From: Myxococcota bacterium
GTDB taxonomy: Bacteria > Myxococcota_A > UBA9160 > PR03
DNA: 9,147 nucleotides
NCBI GenBank assembly: GCA_025453505.1
Contig: JALOQG010000084.1
Location: 1 to 9,147 of the forward strand
Direction of reading: 5' to 3'
The notes under the pieces are model-generated. The model ran no database searches and had not been told where the DNA came from. It was given only the letters and a program-made list of their open reading frames with translations. The position numbers and the translations under genes are program-made. This document shows, in pieces, positions 1 to 5,868 of this stretch (position 1 is its first letter; each line of letters opens with the position of its first letter).

Positions 1-403
1 GCAGATACAGGGGATTGTCCGCCCGTGGCCCGTAGAGCATGGTGCTCGACGCGAGCACCACGCGCGCGACTTTCGCCGCCGCACACGCGTGGAGGATCTG
101 CAGGGATCCCACCGTCTCGAGTTCGTGGTCCAGCTCGATGTCCGGCGTCGGATCGCGCCGGAAGGCGGCGTGCAGCACCACCTCGACGTGCTCGCGCGCG
201 AACAGGTCCGCGAGCTGCGCATGCGACGCGGGCGCCGTCAGATCGATGCGCTCGAAGGCGATCTTGCGCTCGAGGCGCTGGGGCCGGCGCAGGTCGATGC
301 CGATCACGCGGATGCGAGGCGCGCGCGCCGCGAGACGCTCCGCGATGCGCTGCCCCAGGAAGGTGCGCAGGCCGGTGATCGCGACGGTGGCGGGCGCGCT
401 CAC
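1..403 (-). CDS. NAD(P)-dependent epimerase/dehydratase (extended SDR family), N-terminal part
   Basis: Reading the minus strand from GTG at 403-401 gives 134 codons without a stop, running off the left edge. The protein opens with a Rossmann fold: a strand TVAIT followed by a variant dinucleotide-binding loop TGLRTFLG (residues 10-17; the family usually has TGGxGFIG), then VIGIDLRR (33-40). The Asp there would favour NAD(H). Further on, VVLHAAF (75-81) matches the conserved VxHxAA segment, and VVLASSTMLYGP (115-126) matches the SSxxxYG block that carries the catalytic Ser/Thr. The catalytic YxxxK lies beyond the edge. An AGGGAGG ribosome binding site sits 5 bases before the GTG, which supports this start. 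It is transcribed divergently from the deacetylase gene. Substrate cannot be told; nucleotide-sugar epimerases/dehydratases are the usual members, but the divergent glycine loop argues against a precise name. Confidence 0.85.
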   Translation of the reverse strand, partial: MSAPATVAITGLRTFLGQRIAERLAARAPRIRVIGIDLRRPQRLERKIAFERIDLTAPASHAQLADLFAREHVEVVLHAAFRRDPTPDIELDHELETVGSLQILHACAAAKVARVVLASSTMLYGPRADNPLYL

Positions 404-467
404 GCTGCCTCCCTGCGCGCCGCACACGCACGGCGGCGTCGTGCACCGTCAGATACCATGCACGCCG
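404..467. promoter_or_regulatory. Divergent intergenic region with a CGTGCA-N13-TGCACG inverted repeat
   Basis: These 64 bases separate two genes facing away from each other, so promoters for both may lie here or run into the coding ends. I see no convincing -35/-10 pair for either direction. A perfect 6-bp inverted repeat, CGTGCA (440-445) and TGCACG (459-464), frames the part nearest the deacetylase start and could be an operator. This is weak evidence: a 6-bp repeat in GC-rich DNA can arise by chance. Confidence 0.25.
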
Positions 468-1550
468 ATGAGCGCCAGCCGCAGCCGCGACGATCTCGGG
501 GGCGCGCGACGCATCGCCGTCCTCGAAGACCCGCGCTTCGCCGAGCATCGATCGCCCGCCGGCCATCCCGAACGACCCGAGCGGCTGCGAGCCGTCGGCC
601 GCGCGATTTCCGAGCGCCGCGATCGCCTGGTGTCGCTCACGGCGCGCCCGGCCGACGGGGACGAACTTTGCGCGGTGCATCCGCTCTCCCACGTGCGCAC
701 GATCGAGACGGCCGCGCGCATGGCTCCGGGACATCTGGATGCCGATACCTACGTGTCACGCGAGAGCTACGAGGTCGCGGTGCTCGCCGCAGGCGCGGCC
801 ATCGAAGCGGCCCGCGCCGTCGCGCAGGGCCGCTGCGACGCGGCGTTCGCCGCCGTGCGCCCGCCCGGTCATCACGCGGAAGCGCATCGCGCCATGGGCT
901 TCTGTCTCTTCAACAACGTCGCGATCGCCGCGCACGCCCTGCGGCGGGACGGAGTCGAGCGCGTCCTGATCGTCGATTGGGACGTGCACCACGGCAACGG
1001 CACCCAGCACGTGTTCGAGGAAGATCCGAACGTGCTCTTCTTCTCGACGCACCAGTTCCCCTTCTATCCGGGAACGGGCGACTTCGGCGAAGCGGGCCGC
1101 GGACACGGAGAACATGCGACGGTGAACGTTCCGCTGCCGCCGGGTTGCGGCGATCACGAATACGCGGGCGTCTTGCGGCGCGTGCTGGCGCCCGTTGCGC
1201 TGAGGTTTCGGCCGGAACTCATTCTGGTGTCATGCGGCTTCGATGCCCATCGCGACGATCCGCTCGCGTCGATGCAGCTCTCGGGCGCGGGCTATCGCGC
1301 CATGACGGAGATCGTTCGCTCGCTCGCGGACGAGTTGTGCGATGGCCGCATCGCGTTCGTGCTCGAGGGCGGCTACGCGCCGAGCGGCCTCGTCGAAGGC
1401 ATGTCGGGCGTGCTCGACGCGCTGTGTGCACCGCAAGCTTCGCCTCTGCTCGAGGCGCCCGAAGCGACGCCGGGCAGTACGCTGCGGCACGTCGTGGATC
1501 GCGTCGCCGCGGTGCACCGGCGCCATTTCGAGGATCTCGGCGCCGGCTGA
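468..1550 (+). CDS. Histone deacetylase / acetylpolyamine amidohydrolase family protein
   Basis: This 360-residue protein is a full-length zinc-dependent deacetylase of the arginase/deacetylase fold. It would hydrolyse an acetyl group from an acetyl-lysine, acetylpolyamine or similar amide in the cytoplasm. The N-terminal HPERPERL block is typical of bacterial class II-like members. The active site is complete: tandem histidines in RPPGHH (H135, H136), zinc ligands D172 and H174 in DWDVHHGNG, the third zinc ligand D259 in SCGFDAH, and the transition-state tyrosine Y303 in EGGY. Other conserved stretches are GFCLFNNVAIAA and the FFSTHQFPFYPGTG loop. The start ATG 468 was chosen because homology begins soon after it; no strong ribosome binding site is visible, and an in-frame GTG at 441 is an alternative. 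The reading frame stays open far upstream, but that part lies antisense to the SDR gene and does not look like protein. Physiological substrate is unknown; bacterial relatives are often named acetoin utilisation (AcuC-like) or acetylpolyamine amidohydrolase without proof. Confidence 0.93.
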   Translation: MSASRSRDDLGGARRIAVLEDPRFAEHRSPAGHPERPERLRAVGRAISERRDRLVSLTARPADGDELCAVHPLSHVRTIETAARMAPGHLDADTYVSRESYEVAVLAAGAAIEAARAVAQGRCDAAFAAVRPPGHHAEAHRAMGFCLFNNVAIAAHALRRDGVERVLIVDWDVHHGNGTQHVFEEDPNVLFFSTHQFPFYPGTGDFGEAGRGHGEHATVNVPLPPGCGDHEYAGVLRRVLAPVALRFRPELILVSCGFDAHRDDPLASMQLSGAGYRAMTEIVRSLADELCDGRIAFVLEGGYAPSGLVEGMSGVLDALCAPQASPLLEAPEATPGSTLRHVVDRVAAVHRRHFEDLGAG

Positions 1551-1611
1551 GCACGCGGCACCCACGCTGCACCCGTCCATCCCACTTTTCCTGACAATCT
1601 GCTGCGCTGTA

Positions 1612-1634
1612 TCTCGTGCATGTTGCGCACGAGA
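1612..1634 (+). terminator. 8-bp perfect hairpin downstream of the deacetylase gene, possible terminator or operator
   Basis: TCTCGTGC (1612-1619) and GCACGAGA (1627-1634) are exact reverse complements around a 7-base loop, 61 bases after the deacetylase stop. There is no immediate T-tract; the next T run is ATTTT about 10 bases later, so it is a poor intrinsic terminator. It might instead be a protein-binding palindrome. Its CGTGC core resembles the inverted repeat at 440-464 on the other side of the gene. Confidence 0.35.
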
Positions 1635-1709
1635 ACCACAACATTTTGGAGACGCCGGCGAAAGTTAAGAGAAAACGAGAAAAATCGGAGGCTTGGATCT
1701 TTTTTTTGC

Positions 1710-1739
1710 TTGCGCGGATTGGGGACGCAGGGGTATAGA
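1710..1739 (+). promoter_or_regulatory. Candidate sigma-70-type promoter of the dcw cluster
   Basis: The 267-base gap before mraZ contains the most AT-rich patch of the window (about 1660-1710), with an eight-T run at 1700-1707 that could serve as an upstream element. A possible -10 box TATAGA (1734-1739) lies 18 bases after a poor -35 match TTGCGC (1710-1715). This would start transcription near 1746, leaving a leader of about 70 bases before mraZ. The -10 matches the consensus at four of six positions and the -35 at three of six, so the call rests largely on position and base composition. Confidence 0.4.
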
Positions 1740-1742
1740 AGG

Positions 1743-1786
1743 GTCGGCTGGTGGCATCAGGTGGGATGAAGGGCCACGGGGCCGAC
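1743..1786 (+). promoter_or_regulatory. Two-part hairpin in the mraZ leader
   Basis: GTCGGC (1743-1748) pairs with GCCGAC (1781-1786), and inside it GTGGC (1751-1755) pairs with GCCAC (1773-1777), separated by a 2/3-base internal loop and closed by a 17-base loop. If transcription starts near 1746 the outer arm would be only partly present in the RNA, so the structure depends on the real start site. It overlaps the GTGG repeats and could simply reflect the operator DNA. Confidence 0.35.
1751..1775 (+). promoter_or_regulatory. Candidate MraZ operator: GTGG repeats in 10-bp phase
   Basis: GTGGCATCAG (1751-1760) and GTGGGATGAA (1761-1770) are adjacent 10-mers identical at seven positions, followed by GGGCC at 1771. 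MraZ of enterobacteria is known to bind TGGGN repeats separated by 5-base spacers at its own promoter, which gives the same 10-bp period. G runs continue with roughly helical spacing outward (1721, 1730, 1741, then 1778). The position, between the candidate promoter and the mraZ start, is right for autoregulation. Only one repeat is an exact TGGG, so this is a good candidate and not a proven site. Confidence 0.45.
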
Positions 1787-1817
1787 GACGCGAAACCAAG
1801 CGATCCGAGGCCCCCCG

Positions 1818-2258
1818 ATGTTCAGAGGCAGACACATGCACACGATCGACGCCAAAGGTCGCGTGAGTCTGCCGGCGGAGTTCCGGATGGAGCTGCAACG
1901 TCGAAGCGACCGCGCACCGTTCCTGGCGAACATGCCCGACTTCCTCGCTCTCTATCCGCACGAAGATTGGATCGCGTACGAGCAGAAGCTGTTCGCGGCC
2001 GACCCGCTGCTGCCCGAGGCACAGGATCTACAGCGCTTCATGCTATCAGGCGCCGTCGAGTGCGCTGCCGACGGCCAGGGCCGTATTTCGATTCCGCCGC
2101 CGCTGCGCGAACACGCCGGACTCCAGAAGGACGTCGTGATCGCCGGGGTGGGGACGCACATCCAGATCTGGGACCGCGCCCGCTTCGAGCAGGAGATCGC
2201 GCGCACCCAGGCCAATTATCGCGAGATCGCGGCAACCGTCTCGCGGAGCACGAATTGA
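1818..2258 (+). CDS. mraZ: MraZ, transcriptional regulator of the division/cell wall cluster
   Basis: The protein has 146 residues, the usual length of the family. It carries two AbrB-like SpoVT/MraZ halves. The first begins MFRGRHMHTIDAKGRVSLPAEFR, written here as MFRGR (1-5) and DAKGRVSLP (11-19); the second has DGQGRISIPPPLREHAGL (85-102). Both D-x-x-GR-x-x-x-P motifs needed for the ring-shaped DNA-binding fold are intact. In known systems MraZ binds repeats upstream of its own gene and controls the whole cluster, acting on the nucleoid DNA. The ATG has a GAGG ribosome binding site (1807-1810) seven bases upstream. It is the first gene of the cluster but, unlike the genes after rsmH, is separated from its follower by 185 bases containing strong hairpins, so its dose could be set apart from that of the other genes. 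Confidence 0.97.
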   Translation: MFRGRHMHTIDAKGRVSLPAEFRMELQRRSDRAPFLANMPDFLALYPHEDWIAYEQKLFAADPLLPEAQDLQRFMLSGAVECAADGQGRISIPPPLREHAGLQKDVVIAGVGTHIQIWDRARFEQEIARTQANYREIAATVSRSTN

Positions 2259-2283
2259 GGGGGAGAGGTTGAACGCTGGGGGG

Positions 2284-2307
2284 ATCGGAGGCCTCACGGC
2301 CTCCGAT
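2284..2307 (+). promoter_or_regulatory. Perfect 10-bp hairpin at the start of the rsmH leader
   Basis: ATCGGAGGCC (2284-2293) and GGCCTCCGAT (2298-2307) are exact reverse complements with a TCAC tetraloop, 26 bases after the mraZ stop. The stem is very stable, but the following bases are GA-rich and no T-tract follows, so it is not a standard intrinsic terminator. Its 3' arm can also pair with TCGGAGCC at 2323-2330 (one bulge), which is part of the next hairpin; the two may therefore compete. It could alternatively protect the mraZ mRNA end or mark a processing site. Confidence 0.7.
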
Positions 2308-2310
2308 TGA

Positions 2311-2403
2311 GAGGGGGTGTCCTCGGAGCCCTTTGTCGGAATGCGGGGAGAAATGGGGGGTTCGAACCGCATTCCATAGGGCTCTGAGGCACCCCTTTCT
2401 TCT
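2311..2403 (+). terminator. Long two-part hairpin with T-rich tail, candidate attenuator between mraZ and rsmH
   Basis: The outer stem pairs 2314-2332 (GGGGTG, a bulged T at 2320, then CCTCGGAGCCCT) with 2378-2395 (AGGGCTCTGAGGCACCCC): 18 pairs including one G-T wobble at 2325/2385. It can be extended by three weak pairs to 2311/2398. After a small internal loop (2333-2337 against 2376-2377) an inner perfect 9-bp stem follows, GGAATGCGG (2338-2346) with CCGCATTCC (2367-2375), closed by a 20-base G-rich loop. The 3' side runs into TTTCTTCT (2396-2403), six T in eight, so it could work as an intrinsic terminator or attenuator. The rsmH ribosome binding site lies about 30 bases further on. Structure is read directly from the sequence; function is inference. 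It does not match a tRNA, despite TTCGAA in the loop, nor any riboswitch I recognise. Confidence 0.6.
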
Positions 2404-2443
2404 CGGCGGTGGAGACCGTCGGGAAGGCAGCTGGAGAATCCGC

Positions 2444-3409
2444 GTGGCCGGTTCCTTCCATCACCGGCCAGTCCTACTTCGCGAAAGCATCGAAGGCCTC
2501 GCCCTGCGACCCGGCTCCCGGGTCGTGGACGGGACGCTCGGTGGCGGTGGCCACGCGGCGGCGATTCTCGAGCTGATCGGTCCCACTGGCAGATTCGTCG
2601 GACTCGACCACGACGCCGAGGCGCTCGCGACCGCTGCGACCCGTCTCGCGCGCTTCGGGGATCGGGTCCAGCTGGAGCGCGCGTCCTTCCGGGAGATCCG
2701 GAGCGTGCTGCGGCGACTCGATGTCGACCAGGTCGATGCGGTGTTGCTCGACCTCGGAGTCTCCTCCTGGCAGATCGACTCCCCGGACCGGGGTTTTCGA
2801 TTCTCCGAGGAGACGGCGGACGTGACGCCGCTCGACATGCGAATGGACCAACGCCTCGAGAAAAGTGCCGCCGACCTGCTCGCGACCGCGCCGCCCGGCG
2901 TGATCGAGCGCTGGCTGCGCGAGTACGGCGAGCTGCCCGGCGCCGCGCGTCTGGCGCGCGCCATCGACGAGGCGCGACGCATCGCCCCGCTCCGCAGCGT
3001 CCGAGACCTGTTGCGCGTGATCGACGTGGCCCGGGTCGGTGGAGGCCGCCGTCACCATCCGGCGACGCTCGTCTTCCAGGCGCTTCGCATCGCCGTGAAC
3101 GACGAGCTCGGCGCCCTCGACGAAGGCATCGACGCCGCGCTGGACGTGCTCGCGCCGGGCGGGCGGCTCGCGGTCATCTCCTATCACTCGCTCGAGGATC
3201 GCCGCGTGAAGCATCGATTCCGCGAGGAGGCGCGCGGGTGCATCTGTCCGCCGCGCCAACCCGTCTGCACCTGCGGCCGCCTGCCGCGCGTGCGCATCGT
3301 GACCCGGCGCGCGGTGGTCGCCGGCGAGGCCGAGCAGCGCGAGAACCCGCGCTCCCGCTCGGCACGCCTGCGCATCGCCGAACGCCTTTCGCAGCAGGAG
3401 GCAGCCTAG
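2444..3409 (+). CDS. rsmH: RsmH, 16S rRNA (cytosine-1402-N4)-methyltransferase (MraW)
   Basis: RsmH uses S-adenosylmethionine to methylate N4 of C1402 in 16S rRNA, near the ribosomal P site. The 321-residue product shows the family pattern: HHRPVLL (6-12), the SAM-binding loop DGTLGGGGH (29-37), LDHD (54-57), VDAVLLDLGVSSWQID (97-112), RGF with LDMRMD (116-118 and 130-135), HHPATLVFQALRIAVN (204-219), YHSLEDRRVK (247-256), a CICPPRQPVCTC cysteine cluster (266-277) and a C-terminal ENPRSRSARLRIAERL. The start is GTG 2444, chosen because it has GGAG seven bases upstream and puts HxPVLL at the normal distance from the N-terminus. An upstream in-frame TTG at 2333 would add 37 residues unlike the family and encoded by the hairpin. 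Odd point: the segment between RGF and PLDM is about four residues longer than in E. coli and lacks its DG. The stop codon touches the ftsL start. Confidence 0.96.
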   Translation: MAGSFHHRPVLLRESIEGLALRPGSRVVDGTLGGGGHAAAILELIGPTGRFVGLDHDAEALATAATRLARFGDRVQLERASFREIRSVLRRLDVDQVDAVLLDLGVSSWQIDSPDRGFRFSEETADVTPLDMRMDQRLEKSAADLLATAPPGVIERWLREYGELPGAARLARAIDEARRIAPLRSVRDLLRVIDVARVGGGRRHHPATLVFQALRIAVNDELGALDEGIDAALDVLAPGGRLAVISYHSLEDRRVKHRFREEARGCICPPRQPVCTCGRLPRVRIVTRRAVVAGEAEQRENPRSRSARLRIAERLSQQEAA

Positions 3410-3862
3410 ATGGATCTTCGCAGTCGACGGAATCGCTCCACGGCCATGCGCAGCACGATCGCCTCGCGCCGCGAACGAGCGCGACTCGGCCCGCTGCGCC
3501 GCGCCGGCATCGCGCGCGGCGAGACGGGCGCCGCGGTGAGCACCGGCCTGGATCTGTCCGCACCTCCCGCTCCGCGCCGCGAACGCCGACGCTTCCTGCG
3601 CGGCGGAGGACTCGCTGCTGCGGCTGGTCTCCTCGTCGCGGCGCTCGTGCTGGTGCAGCTCCGCACCGAGTCCATCGATCTCCGCTACCGGCTCGCCCGT
3701 GCGCTGCAGAGCGAGCAACAGCTGCTCGAGCAACAGCGACGCCTGATCGTCGAACTGCGCCAGCTGCGCCATCCGGTGCGCCTGGCCGAACTCGGCGCGG
3801 AGCTGGGTCTCGCGCGCGCGGCCGACATCCGCGAGCTCCCGGCGGCGGGCGCACGGCCTTGA
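3410..3862 (+). CDS. ftsL: FtsL-like cell division membrane protein
   Basis: FtsL is a small bitopic inner-membrane protein that, with FtsB and FtsQ, activates the septal synthase FtsW-FtsI. The 150-residue product has the expected shape and little sequence conservation: a basic, Arg-rich cytoplasmic tail (1-62), one membrane segment (about 64-84, FLRGGGLAAAAGLLVAALVLV), then a periplasmic helix with Gln/Leu heptad character (about 90-120, for example SEQQLLEQQRRLIVELRQL) suited to a coiled coil, and the short motif HPVRLAELGAELGL (121-134), typical of FtsL C-termini. ATG 3410 directly follows the rsmH stop and has a perfect AGGAGG (3396-3401) eight bases upstream. The cytoplasmic tail is longer than in E. 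coli. Assignment rests on position, topology and the coiled coil more than on residue identity. Confidence 0.85.
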   Translation: MDLRSRRNRSTAMRSTIASRRERARLGPLRRAGIARGETGAAVSTGLDLSAPPAPRRERRRFLRGGGLAAAAGLLVAALVLVQLRTESIDLRYRLARALQSEQQLLEQQRRLIVELRQLRHPVRLAELGAELGLARAADIRELPAAGARP

Positions 3863-5868
3863 GAGCGGCGGACCTGCGACCGCTGCGCGTCCGTCTTCGC
3901 ATCGCGGAGACGCTCGTCCTCGCCGCGTTCCTGGTCCTCACCGCGCGCGCCGCGCACCTGACGCTGCTCGGCGAGCGCGGCGCCGCGCGCGGCGAGAGCC
4001 AGCTCGTGACGGCGCTCACGCTGCCGCCCGAACGCGGGCGCATCGTCGATCGCCAGGGCACCGAGATCGCGATGACCATCGCGGTCCCCTCGATCTACGC
4101 CGTCCCGATCGAGGTGAAGGATGCCGACGCCACGACGGCCGAGCTCGTAGAGATCCTGGGCGTCGACGCGAAGCGCACGCGCGAGCGGCTCGGACAGCGA
4201 CGCGCGTTCGTGTATATCGACCGCTGGGCGGACCCGAAGCGGGTCGAAGCCTTGCAGGCGCGCGGGGGTCTGCCGGGCATCGGCATCCTCGAGGAACCGC
4301 GCCGTGCCTACCCCTTCGGTCCGCTCGCCGCGAGCGTGATCGGATTCGCCAACATCGACGGCGCCGGTGTCCGCGGCATCGAGCAGAAGGAGAACGCGTG
4401 GCTGCTCGGCCAGCCTCGACGCGTCGCCGTCGAGCGCGACGCGCGCGGTCAGCTCCTGCTCGGCCCCGGCCACGATCGCACGGCGACGGCCGGTGGCGAC
4501 GTCGCGCTCACGATCGACGTCGCGATGCAGGCGGAGGCGGAGCAGGCGCTCGCGGCGGGCGTCGCTTCGGCGCGCGCCAAGGGAGGCTACGTCGTCGCGC
4601 TCGAGCCGAGCAGCGGCGACATCCTCGCGCTCGCCGAGTTGCCGCGCTTCGACCCGAACGAGTTCCGCCGCCTCTCCTTCCCCGACACGCGCTCGCGTTC
4701 CTTCACCGACGCGGTCGAACCGGGCTCCACGTTCAAGACCTTCCTGATCGCCGCCGCGCTCGACGCCGGTGTGGTGAAGCCGACGGACGTCTTCGATCTG
4801 CGCGGCGGTATCTCGGTTCCGGGCAAGCACATCAAGGACCTGCATCCGCGCCCCGCGCTCGACGTATCGGGCATCCTGCGTCGTTCGAGCAACGTCGGCT
4901 CGGTGAAGATCGCCCAGAAGCTCGGCCCGGCGATGCACTACGACACGCTGCGCCGCTTCGGTTTCGGCCGACGCACGGGGAGCGGCTTTCCGGACGAGTC
5001 GCACGGGCTGTTGCGGGATCACGAGAAGTGGCGCCCCGTCGACGCAGCCACGGTCGCGTTCGGCCAGGGCGTCAGCGTGACCACGGTGCAGCTCGCCGCC
5101 GGCATCGCGGCGCTCGCGAACGACGGCACCTGGGTGCGACCTCGCCTCGTGCGCGGCCACCGCCGGCCCGGCGGCGCGTGGGAGATGACGCCGGCAGCCG
5201 ACTCGCAGCAGGCCGTCTCGCCCGAGACCGCGGCGAAGATGCTCGCGATGCTCGAGGGCGTCGTCTCCGGTGAAGGCGGCACCGGCAAGCGCGCCCAGCT
5301 GCGCGGCCTGCGCGTCGGCGGCAAGACGGGCACCGCGCAGAAGCTCGACACGAAATCCGGACGCTACGCCCAGGACCGCTACGTGGCGTGGTTCATCGGC
5401 TTCGCGCCGATCGACGATCCGCGCATCGCGATCGCAGTCGGCATCGACGAGCCGAAGGGCGTGCACACGGGCGGCGCCGTCGCTGCGCCCGTCTTCGCAC
5501 GCGTCGCCGCCGCGATCCTCACGCAGATGGGCATCCCGACCGAGCCCGTGCTCGACCCGTCGGGGCAGCCGATCACGCGCGTCGCGGCGAAGAGCGCGCC
5601 GGCAGCGCTTCCGGCAGTCGCGGCGGGAGACGACGCCACGCCCTCCCCCGCCGACACGGTGGCGCACGAGGGCGGCCGTCTGCTGGTTCCAGACGTGCTC
5701 GGACTCACCATCGCGGAGGTCAAGCGGCTGACGGCCGGCGTGCCGGTCGAGCTCGAGATCTTCGGGCAGGGCCGCGCCGTGGCGCAGGAACCCGATCCCG
5801 GTACGGTGCTCGCGAAGGGACGCCCGCGGCTGCGCGTGCGCTTCACCGAATCCGGAGGAGAAGGCTGA
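3859..5868 (+). CDS. ftsI: FtsI/PBP3-type class B penicillin-binding protein with C-terminal PASTA domain
   Basis: This 669-residue class B PBP is the septal peptidoglycan DD-transpeptidase, anchored in the inner membrane with its catalytic domain in the periplasm. One membrane segment lies at about 15-37, followed by the N-terminal PBP dimerisation module with RGRIVDRQG (59-67). The transpeptidase domain has all three active-site motifs: STFK (S290 nucleophile, K293), SSN (343-345) and KTG (489-491, in VGGKTGTAQK). A single PASTA domain follows at about 608-663 (LLVPDVLGLTIAEV onward), after an Ala/Pro-rich linker. The start is TTG 3859, overlapping the ftsL stop as TTGA. No good ribosome binding site is seen, so translation probably depends on ribosomes finishing ftsL. 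The frame is open further upstream across ftsL, but that part is a shadow. E. coli FtsI lacks PASTA; PASTA-tailed division PBPs are known from Gram-positives and several deltaproteobacterial-type groups. Confidence 0.95.
   Translation: MRAADLRPLRVRLRIAETLVLAAFLVLTARAAHLTLLGERGAARGESQLVTALTLPPERGRIVDRQGTEIAMTIAVPSIYAVPIEVKDADATTAELVEILGVDAKRTRERLGQRRAFVYIDRWADPKRVEALQARGGLPGIGILEEPRRAYPFGPLAASVIGFANIDGAGVRGIEQKENAWLLGQPRRVAVERDARGQLLLGPGHDRTATAGGDVALTIDVAMQAEAEQALAAGVASARAKGGYVVALEPSSGDILALAELPRFDPNEFRRLSFPDTRSRSFTDAVEPGSTFKTFLIAAALDAGVVKPTDVFDLRGGISVPGKHIKDLHPRPALDVSGILRRSSNVGSVKIAQKLGPAMHYDTLRRFGFGRRTGSGFPDESHGLLRDHEKWRPVDAATVAFGQGVSVTTVQLAAGIAALANDGTWVRPRLVRGHRRPGGAWEMTPAADSQQAVSPETAAKMLAMLEGVVSGEGGTGKRAQLRGLRVGGKTGTAQKLDTKSGRYAQDRYVAWFIGFAPIDDPRIAIAVGIDEPKGVHTGGAVAAPVFARVAAAILTQMGIPTEPVLDPSGQPITRVAAKSAPAALPAVAAGDDATPSPADTVAHEGGRLLVPDVLGLTIAEVKRLTAGVPVELEIFGQGRAVAQEPDPGTVLAKGRPRLRVRFTESGGEG

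Noticed and set aside
89..1594. 501-codon plus-strand frame through the SDR and deacetylase region
   Set aside because: Arg-rich out-of-frame reading of the deacetylase gene; no family resemblance.
1700..1707. Eight-T run as an intrinsic terminator of the deacetylase gene
   Set aside because: The bases before it form only a weak AT-rich stem; it is better seen as part of the AT-rich promoter region, though this is not certain.
1747..1754. GCTGGTGG, identical to the E. coli Chi site
   Set aside because: An 8-base GC-rich word is expected by chance here, and Chi sequences differ between lineages.
2311..2398. tRNA gene suggested by GGTTCGAACC in a folded region
   Set aside because: The bases around it do not form a 5-bp T-arm, and the acceptor, D and anticodon arms cannot be placed. 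The overall fold is one long hairpin.
2333..2443. TTG 2333 as the start of rsmH
   Set aside because: The added residues are encoded by the hairpin, have no family match, and no ribosome binding site precedes the TTG; GTG 2444 has one.
2474..3772. 432-codon minus-strand open frame across rsmH and ftsL
   Set aside because: Shadow frame with no motif, opposite two supported genes.
3238..3858. Upstream extension of the ftsI frame into rsmH and ftsL
   Set aside because: Arg/Pro-rich, unlike any PBP, and overlaps ftsL, which has a perfect ribosome binding site. TTG 3859 gives the normal PBP N-terminus.
3685..5667. 660-codon open frame on the minus strand across ftsL/ftsI
   Set aside because: Antisense shadow of ftsI in very GC-rich DNA. 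The translation is Arg/Ala/Asp-rich with no recognisable motif, while the plus strand has all PBP motifs.
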